From Thiobacillus sp. UBA2186 (lineage in GTDB: Bacteria > Pseudomonadota > Gammaproteobacteria > Burkholderiales > Thiobacillaceae), in assembly GCA_002327405.1 (NCBI GenBank), contig DCVO01000003.1, positions 1 through 13,543 of the forward strand: DNA of 13,543 nucleotides, written 5' to 3'. Positions 1 to 5,672 of the stretch are shown here, piece by piece. Positions within the stretch are counted from its first letter, which is position 1. Each line of letters starts with the position of its first letter. Under the pieces are notes generated by a model that was not told the origin of the DNA, searched no databases, and saw only the letters and a program-made list of their open reading frames with translations. A program made the translations under genes and the position numbers.

Positions 1-453
1 GAGATCACCTACGGCCTCGAGCGCCTGGCCATGTATCTGCAGGGCGTGGAAAACGTGTTCGATCTGCAGTGGACGGAAGGACTCACTTACCGCGACGTCT
101 ACCACCAGAACGAAGTCGAGCAGTCCACCTACAATTTCGAACACAGCGACGTCGACTTCCTGCTCACTGCTTTCGGCGCGCACGAAAAACAGGCGCAGCA
201 CCTGATGGGGCAGCAGCTCGCGCTGCCGGCCTACGAACAGGTCTTGAAGGCGGCGCACACCTTCAACCTGCTGGATGCGCGCGGCGCGATTTCAGTCACC
301 GAGCGTGCCGCCTACATCGGCCGCATCCGCAACCTCGCGCGCAGCGTGGCGAGGAGTTACCTGGATTCGCGCGCGCGGCTTGGTTTCCCGATGGCGCCCA
401 AGGCCTGGGCCGAGGAAGTGCTGGCAGAAATTGAAAAGAAGGCGGCAGCATGA
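1..453 (+). CDS. glyQ: Glycyl-tRNA synthetase alpha subunit, 3' part
   Basis: The reading frame is open from the first base and ends with TGA at 451-453, giving about 150 C-terminal residues. The whole protein is normally about 300 residues, so roughly half is missing off the left edge. GlyQ is the catalytic chain of the alpha2beta2 bacterial glycyl-tRNA synthetase, which charges tRNA-Gly in the cytoplasm. The visible part begins at the conserved ITYGLERLAMYLQGV stretch of the class II active site and continues through the family signatures TYRDVYHQNEVEQSTYNFE and RAAYIGRIRNLAR. The stop overlaps the glyS start (ATGA, 450-453), as expected for subunits made in fixed ratio by translational coupling. 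Identity rests on this strong signature and on glyS being next door. Confidence 0.97.
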   Translation, partial: EITYGLERLAMYLQGVENVFDLQWTEGLTYRDVYHQNEVEQSTYNFEHSDVDFLLTAFGAHEKQAQHLMGQQLALPAYEQVLKAAHTFNLLDARGAISVTERAAYIGRIRNLARSVARSYLDSRARLGFPMAPKAWAEEVLAEIEKKAAA

Positions 454-2555
454 GCGCACGGAATCTATTGGTTGAATTGTTTGTTGAAGAACTGCCGCCC
501 AAGGCGCTGAAGAAACTGGGCGAGAGCTTCGCCGAACTGCTGTCAGCCAGCCTCAAGGCGCAGGGCCTGGCAGCGACAAGCGCACAAGTCACCAGCTATG
601 CCTCGCCGCGCCGCCTGGGCGTGCAGGTGCAGGGCGTGCTGGCGCAGGCGGCTGACAAGTCGGTGTCGCAAAAACTCATGCCGGTAGCAGTGGGCCTGGA
701 TGCGAACGGCCAGGCGACCCCGGCCTTGCTGAAAAAACTGGCTGCGCTGGGCGCAGATGCCTCAGTGGTGAATCAGCTCAAGCGCGAAGGCGAGGGCAAG
801 AACGAGACCCTGTTCCTCGATATCACCATTGCCGGCGCCAAGCTGGCCGATGGGCTGCAAAAGGCGATCGAAGAAACCCTGGCCAAGCTGCCCATCCCCA
901 AAGTGATGACCTACCAGCTGGCCGATGGCTGGAGCGATGTGAACTTCGCGCGGCCTGCACACGCTTTGGTTGCCCTGCATGGCAGCGAAGTGGTGCCGGT
1001 GTCGGTGCTGGGCCTGGATGCGGGCCGCGAGACCCGGGGCCACCGCTTCGAGGCGAAAAATCCGCTTGTTTCCATCAAGGACGCCGACAGCTATGCGCAG
1101 CAGTTGCGCGACGAAGGCGCGGTGATCGCGAGCTTTGCCGAGCGCCGTGCGGAAATCGAGCGCCAGCTTGCGGCAGCGGCCGCCAAGGATGGCCTGAAGC
1201 CCATCGAGGACGACGCCCTGCTGGATGAAGTGACTGCTCTGGTGGAACGGCCCAATGTGCTGGCCGGCCGGTTCGAGGAGGCTTTCCTGGAAGTGCCTCA
1301 GGAATGCCTGATCCTGACCATGAAGGCCAACCAGAAATATTTCCCGCTGCTGGACGCGAACGGCAAGCTGACCAACAAATTCCTCATCGTCTCCAACATC
1401 AGTCCGGCCGATGCTAGCGCGGTGATCGGCGGAAATGAAAGAGTTGTGCGTCCGCGCCTGGCCGACGCCAAGTTCTTCTTCGACCAGGATCGCAAGAAGC
1501 CGCTGGAATCGCGCGTGCCGGGGCTGGCCAAGGTGGTGTACCACAACAAGCTCGGCACCCAGGGCGAGCGGGTGGAGCGGGTGATGGCGATCGCGCGCGC
1601 CATCGGCGAGAAACTCGGCAGCGAGGAACTGGCCATGCAGGCAGACCGCGCCGCGCTGCTGGCGAAGGCCGACTTGTTGACCGACATGGTCGGCGAGTTC
1701 CCCGAGCTGCAGGGCATCATGGGCCGCTACTACGCGCAGCACGACGGCCTGGGCGACGCCATCGCCTTTGCCATCGAGGACCACTACAAGCCGCGCTTCG
1801 CCGGCGATGAGTTGCCGCGCAACGATGTGGGCGTGTGCGTGGCACTGGCCGACAAGCTGGAAACCCTTGCCGGACTGTTTGGCATCGGCCAGATTCCTAC
1901 CGGCGACAAGGATCCGTTTGCCTTGAGAAGACATGCGCTGGGCATGTTGCGCATCCTGATCGAGAAGTCGCTGCCGCTCGATATTTTCGATTTGATTCAG
2001 ACTTCTTTGGAAGCCTTCCCGAAAGGTATGCTTCCCAGCGATGCGCCGAGTCTTGATCTATTTATTTTTGAACGCCTGGGCGGCATGCTGCGCGAGCAGG
2101 GCTATACGGCCAACGAAGTCGAGGCCGTGCTGTCGCAGGGACCGGCTCGCATCGACAAGGTGCCCTTGCAGCTTTTGGCCGTGCGCGCTTTTTCCAAACT
2201 GCCGGAAGCGGAAAGTCTGGCCGCCGCCAACAAGCGTGTTGGCAACATCCTAAAGAAGGTGGAGGGTGATCTGCCGGTGGATATCTACCCTGCGCTGTTC
2301 AAGGAAGCCGCGGAAACCGCGCTGTTCCAGGCACTGAACAAAATCAAGCCCGTGGCGGATGCCGCCTATGACAGTGGTGACTACACCGGTTCGCTCACGG
2401 CGCTGGCCGCCCTGAAAACCCCGGTGGACACTTTCTTCGATGACGTGATGGTCAACGCCGACGATCCGGCGCTGAAGGCCAACCGCCTGGCCCTGCTGAA
2501 CCAGTTGCACCAAACCATGAACCGGGTTGCTGATTTGGCGAAATTAGCGGCGTAA
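450..2555 (+). CDS. glyS: Glycyl-tRNA synthetase beta subunit
   Basis: 701 residues, close to the usual length of about 690. The beta chain binds and positions tRNA-Gly for the alpha subunit. The N-terminus NLLVELFVEELPPKALKKL is the family hallmark. A central region holds GRYYAQHDG and DPFALRRHALGMLRI, also typical of GlyS, and the last 100 or so residues are the helical anticodon-binding region. ATG 450 is preceded by AAGAAGG (434-440), a good ribosome binding site inside glyQ, and overlaps the glyQ stop by four bases. Several long ORFs on the opposite strand here are shadows of this GC-rich gene. The next gene, gmhB, starts 11 bp after the stop, so co-transcription is likely. Confidence 0.98.
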   Translation: MSARNLLVELFVEELPPKALKKLGESFAELLSASLKAQGLAATSAQVTSYASPRRLGVQVQGVLAQAADKSVSQKLMPVAVGLDANGQATPALLKKLAALGADASVVNQLKREGEGKNETLFLDITIAGAKLADGLQKAIEETLAKLPIPKVMTYQLADGWSDVNFARPAHALVALHGSEVVPVSVLGLDAGRETRGHRFEAKNPLVSIKDADSYAQQLRDEGAVIASFAERRAEIERQLAAAAAKDGLKPIEDDALLDEVTALVERPNVLAGRFEEAFLEVPQECLILTMKANQKYFPLLDANGKLTNKFLIVSNISPADASAVIGGNERVVRPRLADAKFFFDQDRKKPLESRVPGLAKVVYHNKLGTQGERVERVMAIARAIGEKLGSEELAMQADRAALLAKADLLTDMVGEFPELQGIMGRYYAQHDGLGDAIAFAIEDHYKPRFAGDELPRNDVGVCVALADKLETLAGLFGIGQIPTGDKDPFALRRHALGMLRILIEKSLPLDIFDLIQTSLEAFPKGMLPSDAPSLDLFIFERLGGMLREQGYTANEVEAVLSQGPARIDKVPLQLLAVRAFSKLPEAESLAAANKRVGNILKKVEGDLPVDIYPALFKEAAETALFQALNKIKPVADAAYDSGDYTGSLTALAALKTPVDTFFDDVMVNADDPALKANRLALLNQLHQTMNRVADLAKLAA

Positions 2556-2566
2556 GATATGGAACC

Positions 2567-3106
2567 ATGAAGCTGATCATTCTCGACCGCGACGGTGTCA
2601 TCAATTTCGATTCGGACAAGTTCATCAAGAGTCCGGACGAATGGAAGCCCATTCCGGGCAGCCTGGAGGCGGTCGCGCGCCTGAACCAGAACGGATACCG
2701 CGTGGTGGTGGCGAGCAACCAGTCCGGCGTGGGGCGCGGCCTGTTCGACATGGCCGCGCTCAACGCCATCCACGCCAAGATGCACAAGGCGCTGGCGCAG
2801 TTCGGCGGGCGCATCGACGCGGTGTTCTATTGCCCGCACGCGGCGGACAGCCAGTGCGGCTGCCGCAAGCCCAGGGCCGGGCTGTTCCAGCAGATTGCCG
2901 AGCGCTTCCATATCGACCTCGCCGGCGTGCCGGCCATCGGCGACTCGTTGCGCGACCTGCAGGCTGCTGCCGAGGTCGGCTGCCTGCCCATGCTGGTCGA
3001 AACCGGCAAGGGCAGGAAGACGCTCTATACGGGCGGATTGCCTGAAGGCACGCAGATTTATGCCGACCTGGCAGAGGCCGTGGACGCCATTCTGGCAGGC
3101 CGTTGA
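2567..3106 (+). CDS. gmhB: D-glycero-D-manno-heptose 1,7-bisphosphate 7-phosphatase
   Basis: A 179-residue cytoplasmic HAD-superfamily phosphatase that removes the 7-phosphate from heptose bisphosphate on the way to ADP-heptose for the LPS inner core. The nucleophile/acid pair is D7 and D9 in LDRDGVIN, motif II is S50 in ASNQSG, and K101 follows the zinc loop. D126 and D130 lie in GDSLRDL. The GmhB zinc site is present as C89, H91, C97 and C99 (CPH...CGC), which separates it from histidinol phosphatase relatives. It starts 11 bp after glyS. The last four codons and the stop lie inside the left 27-bp arm of the 3093-3540 inverted repeat, so its C-terminal tail (LAGR) may derive from that element or from a duplicated gene end. 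Confidence 0.93.
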   Translation: MKLIILDRDGVINFDSDKFIKSPDEWKPIPGSLEAVARLNQNGYRVVVASNQSGVGRGLFDMAALNAIHAKMHKALAQFGGRIDAVFYCPHAADSQCGCRKPRAGLFQQIAERFHIDLAGVPAIGDSLRDLQAAAEVGCLPMLVETGKGRKTLYTGGLPEGTQIYADLAEAVDAILAGR

Positions 3107-3540
3107 AGGACTCTCCGGGAGCCGCGTTTGACACGAAAAATGCTCAGCTGCAAGGCGCGCGACGAAGGTCGTATTGGACATACGAAGCCGAGGAGCGCAA
3201 CGCGGCAGATGGGCATTTTTCGTGCAAACCCGGAGGGGCGTGGCTTTCCGGGCGGTCTGCTTTGTGGCTACGCCGAAACTCGCCCGAAGGCGCCGCCTGC
3301 GCAGGCTCGTTTTCGCGCCGCTTGCAAAGGGGAAGTGCCATTTGCTGCGCATCGCTTCGCGCATGCAGCGCCGGAGCGAGGCCCCTCGGCACGTGGGCAG
3401 CGGAGGCGAACAAGGCTCGCGCCAATGTCTGCTGCGCTGCTTACGGCTCGCTTCACTGCGCACCTTCGGAGGCGCGACGTTGCGCGAGCCATCCCGGAAA
3501 GCCGCGCCGCGGCCCCGGAGAGTCCTTCAACGGCCTGCCA
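3093..3540. repeat. 448-bp module with 27-bp perfect inverted ends between gmhB and plsC
   Basis: Positions 3093-3119 (TGGCAGGCC...CTCCGGG) are repeated exactly, inverted, at 3514-3540. A second pair, 3238-3252 and 3493-3507, is inverted with 14 of 15 bases matching. If the nested hairpin at 3126-3229 is set aside, the two pairs form one nearly continuous arm. A short GCTGC/GCAGC stem (3344-3348 and 3365-3369) lies near the centre of the remaining palindrome. The 440 bp between gmhB and plsC hold no convincing gene: the ORFs across it are arginine- and alanine-rich, differ in every frame and show no family motif. No transposase is encoded and I found no direct target duplication beside the arms. 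It looks like a MITE-like or REP-type element, or an inverted duplication of the intergenic region. The first is my preference, at modest confidence. Confidence 0.75.
3126..3229. repeat. 104-nt hairpin element nested in the left arm of the inverted-repeat module
   Basis: CACGAAAAATGC at 3132-3143 pairs perfectly with 3213-3224. Beyond a single bulged A at 3131, GTTTG (3126-3130) pairs with CAAAC (3225-3229), for a 17-bp outer stem. At the exact centre is a small stem, GTAT-TGGAC-ATAC (3171-3183). The arms between core and outer stem are GC-rich and pair poorly. The element splits the otherwise continuous left arm of the 3093-3540 palindrome, which suggests it entered later. A hairpin of the same plan lies at 4971-5061. 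I believe such sequences occur dispersed in betaproteobacterial genomes, but I could not search for copies. Confidence 0.65.
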
Positions 3541-3546
3541 ACGTAC

Positions 3547-4266
3547 ATGATTTTCTTGCGCTCCGGCCTGTTTGCGCTTGCGCAAAGCCTGGCAACGGTC
3601 GTTTTTTCCATCATCGCGCTGCTGACTTTTCCTTTCGGCGCCTTTACCCGCTATCGCATCATCACCGCGTGGAACCGCCTTGTCGTCGCCATGGCGCGCG
3701 CCATCCTGGGCATCCGCTTCGAGATCAGGGGCAGGGAGAACCTGCCCGAACATCCCGTCATCGTCATGGCCAAGCACCAGTCGGCCTGGGAGACCATCGC
3801 ATTGCCCATCCTGTTTCCGCCGCAGGCCGTGGTGCTGAAAAGGGAATTGCTGAAGATTCCGTTTTTCGGCTGGGGCCTGGCCCTGACTTCGCCCATCGCC
3901 ATCGACCGCAAGGCCGGCAAGGAAGCGCTCAGGCAGATCGTGAAACAAGGCAGGCACCGGATGGAACAGGGTTTCTGGGTGACGATTTTCCCCGAGGGCA
4001 CGCGTGTGAAGCCTGGCGAGACCGGCCGCTACGCCATCGGCGGGGCCTGGCTCGCCACGCACACCGATACCCCGGTGCTGCCGGTGGCGCACAACGCGGG
4101 CGAGGTCTGGCCCCGGCATTCATTCATCAAGCATCCCGGCACCATTACCGTTTCCATCGGTCCGGTGATATCCTCCCAAGGCAAGAAGGCCGATGCGCTG
4201 AATGAAGAGGTCAAGGCCTGGATCGAATCCGAGATGAAGCAACTGCCCCATGCCAGAAAGTCATAA
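3547..4266 (+). CDS. plsC: 1-acyl-sn-glycerol-3-phosphate acyltransferase family protein
   Basis: 239 residues from ATG 3547. It should transfer an acyl chain to lysophosphatidate at the inner membrane, giving phosphatidic acid. A hydrophobic N-terminal segment (residues 7-31) is a probable membrane anchor. The acyltransferase motifs are KHQSAWE (H77-x4-E82) and FPEGTR (148-153), with PIAIDRK (116-122) between them. The usual first motif is H-x4-D, so E82 is a variant. The frame stays open upstream to 3103, but that extension is translated repeat DNA, so the start is placed at the first ATG after it, just before the hydrophobic segment. No clear ribosome binding site precedes it, because the right arm of the inverted repeat ends only 6 bp upstream. 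The gene overlaps the next by 17 bp. The exact lysolipid substrate is inferred. Confidence 0.88.
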   Translation: MIFLRSGLFALAQSLATVVFSIIALLTFPFGAFTRYRIITAWNRLVVAMARAILGIRFEIRGRENLPEHPVIVMAKHQSAWETIALPILFPPQAVVLKRELLKIPFFGWGLALTSPIAIDRKAGKEALRQIVKQGRHRMEQGFWVTIFPEGTRVKPGETGRYAIGGAWLATHTDTPVLPVAHNAGEVWPRHSFIKHPGTITVSIGPVISSQGKKADALNEEVKAWIESEMKQLPHARKS

Positions 4267-4966
4267 GCAGCGCGTTAAAGACGACGTCATCCGCATCAAC
4301 GGCCAGGAAATTCCCTACCGTCTCACCCGTTCCCGCCGCCGCACCCTGGGCCTTTCCGTCACCGAAGCCGGCGTGCGCGTGAATGTGCCCAAGTGGGTCA
4401 GCCAGCAGGAAATCGACCAGTTCCTGCAGGAGCGCATCCAGTGGCTCTTGCGCAACCTGGAAAAAATCGAGCAGAACCGCCGCGAACAGCCGGTCCTGAG
4501 CCACGGCGAGACCGTGTTCTATCTGGGCGTGCCGCTGCAAATCCGGGTGGCGCCCTGCCTGTTCCCGGACGTGCGCCGCAACGGCCGCATGCTCTGGGTA
4601 TCGAGCCCGGACGACGCTTCCGTTCCCGAGCTCGTGCGTGCCTGGCTGCGCGAGCGAGCCGCACCCTTGCTGAGGCGCAGGCTCATGGTCCATGCGCGCA
4701 GGCAGGGCGGCCGCATTCCGCAATTCGACCTGTCCGATGCGCGGACCCAGTGGGGCATCTGCCATCCGGACGGCCGCATCCGCCTGAACTGGCGGCTGGC
4801 GCAGGCGCCGCTGTCCATCATCGATTACGTGGCGGCGCACGAAGTCGCGCATCTGGTGCATGCCGATCATTCGCAGCGTTTCTGGCGCCAGGTCGAGGCG
4901 CTTTATCCAGAGGCTGACACTGCCAAGGACTGGCTTAACCGCCACGGCCACAAGCTTATGATCTGA
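4250..4966 (+). CDS. YgjP/SprT-like M48-type zinc metallopeptidase
   Basis: 238 residues, the usual size for the YgjP-like (DUF45) family. The zinc-binding motif is HEVAH (197-201), and the third ligand is probably H207 in HADHSQRFW. Upstream are the family signatures TQWGICHPDGRIRLNWRL and IDYVAAHEVAHL. The N-terminal half (INGQEIPYRLTRSRRRTLGLSV...GVRVNVPKWVSQQEIDQFLQER) also matches this family. There is no signal peptide, so it is cytoplasmic. The physiological substrate is not known to me and cannot be read from the sequence. ATG 4250 lies inside the plsC 3' end (17-bp overlap), indicating one operon and probable translational coupling. Family assignment is strong, function is not. Confidence 0.9.
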   Translation: MPESHKQRVKDDVIRINGQEIPYRLTRSRRRTLGLSVTEAGVRVNVPKWVSQQEIDQFLQERIQWLLRNLEKIEQNRREQPVLSHGETVFYLGVPLQIRVAPCLFPDVRRNGRMLWVSSPDDASVPELVRAWLRERAAPLLRRRLMVHARRQGGRIPQFDLSDARTQWGICHPDGRIRLNWRLAQAPLSIIDYVAAHEVAHLVHADHSQRFWRQVEALYPEADTAKDWLNRHGHKLMI

Positions 4967-4970
4967 TTTC

Positions 4971-5061
4971 TTTCCAAAGCGGCAATCTCTTTGTCGGCTT
5001 CGCCTTGCCGTATTATTCATACTGTCTGCGGCTCGCCTTCGCGATCTTGCCGCTTTGGAAA
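4971..5061. repeat. 91-nt hairpin element downstream of the metallopeptidase gene
   Basis: TTTCCAAAGCGGCAA at 4971-4985 is inverted exactly at 5047-5061, and the stem can be lengthened by about four bases past a one-base bulge. The exact centre carries GTAT-TATTC-ATAC (5010-5022). This is the same plan as the hairpin at 3126-3229: long outer stem, poorly paired GC-rich arms, and a central GTAT-N5-ATAC. Both also contain the word GAAGCCGA in one arm, here on the minus strand. It begins 4 bp after the stop codon, so it could also act as a transcript end or stabiliser, but no clean stem plus U-run is present. Confidence 0.6.
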
Positions 5062-5083
5062 AGAAATAATCCGGAGTCTGAAA

Positions 5084-5209
5084 TTGCGTATTCTTCATAC
5101 GATGTTGCGCGTGGCGCCCGGAAGCGTTGGACGAGGGGCCCCCGAAGGGGGATCGGCCCGCTGGAGGGATGCCCCTACCCGCATGAGAAAGTGTTTGTCG
5201 AAGCCGTAA
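5084..5209 (+). pseudogene. Duplicated 5' end of gloA (41-codon ORF, remnant or leader)
   Basis: From TTG 5084 the frame encodes LRILHTMLRV, the same nine residues that follow the initiator in GloA (MRILHTMLRV), and then diverges into arginine- and glycine-rich sequence ending at TAA 5207-5209. At the DNA level 20 bases are identical (5090-5109 and 5226-5245, 136 bp apart). GGAG at 5073-5076, 7 bases before the TTG, is a good ribosome binding site. The divergent part contains GC-rich inverted words (AGGGGC 5134-5139 with GCCCCT 5171-5176, and CCCCC-GAA-GGGGG 5139-5151), as in an inserted structured repeat. The likeliest reading is that an insertion or duplication displaced the original gloA start. 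A translated leader peptide is possible but less likely. Confidence 0.5.
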
Positions 5210-5219
5210 GGGATTTGTC

Positions 5220-5630
5220 ATGAGAATTCTTCATACGATGTTGCGGGTAGGCGATCTGGACAAATCGATCGACTTCTACACCCGGGTGCTGGGCATGAAG
5301 CTGCTGCGCCGCAAGGACTATCCGGACGGCAAGTTCACGCTCGCCTTCATCGGCTACGACACCGAAGACAAGGCCGCCGTGCTGGAACTCACCTACAACT
5401 GGGGCGTGGAGAGCTACGAGCTGGGCACGGCCTACGGACACATCGCGATCGAGGTCGACGATGCCTACAAGGCCTGCGCGGACGTCAAGGCCAACGGCGG
5501 CACGGTGACGCGCGAGGCCGGCCCGATGAAGCACGGCTCCAGCGTCATTGCCTTCGTGCAGGACCCGGACGGCTACAAGATCGAATTCATTCAGAAGGGC
5601 ACTGCGGGCTGGACCCGTAATGGGGACTGA
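5220..5630 (+). CDS. gloA: Lactoylglutathione lyase (glyoxalase I)
   Basis: 136 residues, the usual length for the short bacterial form. The cytoplasmic enzyme isomerises the methylglyoxal-glutathione hemithioacetal to S-lactoylglutathione. All four metal ligands fall at the positions known from E. coli GloA: H5 (ILHTM), E56 (VLELTYNWG), H74 (GHIAIEV) and E122 (YKIEF). The dimer-forming VOC fold repeats (residues 1-60 and 70-130) are complete. ATG 5220 is preceded by TAAGGGA (5207-5213), a good ribosome binding site 6 bases upstream. The first ten codons are duplicated 136 bp upstream. The gene is intact despite that rearrangement. It may be transcribed separately from the plsC operon, since 253 bp of repeat-rich DNA separate them. 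Confidence 0.97.
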   Translation: MRILHTMLRVGDLDKSIDFYTRVLGMKLLRRKDYPDGKFTLAFIGYDTEDKAAVLELTYNWGVESYELGTAYGHIAIEVDDAYKACADVKANGGTVTREAGPMKHGSSVIAFVQDPDGYKIEFIQKGTAGWTRNGD

Positions 5631-5672
5631 ACGCCTGAAGGCTTTCCCTCCCGACACCTGAAGAATCTTCGT

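Noticed and set aside
762..1934. 390-codon ORF antisense to glyS
   Set aside because: A shadow of GC-rich codons. glyS on the plus strand is unmistakable, and the antisense product has no recognisable domain.
3103..3546. N-terminal extension of plsC, an open frame from TTG 3103
   Set aside because: The 148 extra residues are translated inverted-repeat DNA, rich in Arg, Ala and Gly with no family match, and the frame would begin inside the end of gmhB. The hydrophobic PlsC N-terminus begins at ATG 3547.
3128..3550. Other ORFs on both strands in the gmhB-plsC gap
   Set aside because: Several frames are open simultaneously because of high GC. None has a credible ribosome binding site, motif or natural amino-acid composition.
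3085..3550. Target-site duplication flanking the 448-bp module
   Set aside because: The bases outside the arms (GCCATTC on the left, ACGTACATG on the right) show no convincing direct repeat, so transposition is not proven.
5631..5672. Terminator between gloA and the MBL-Rieske gene
   Set aside because: Only a short GAAGAATCTTC palindrome and a weak CCTGAAGG-type pairing are present, with no U-run. I see nothing definite in these 42 bases.
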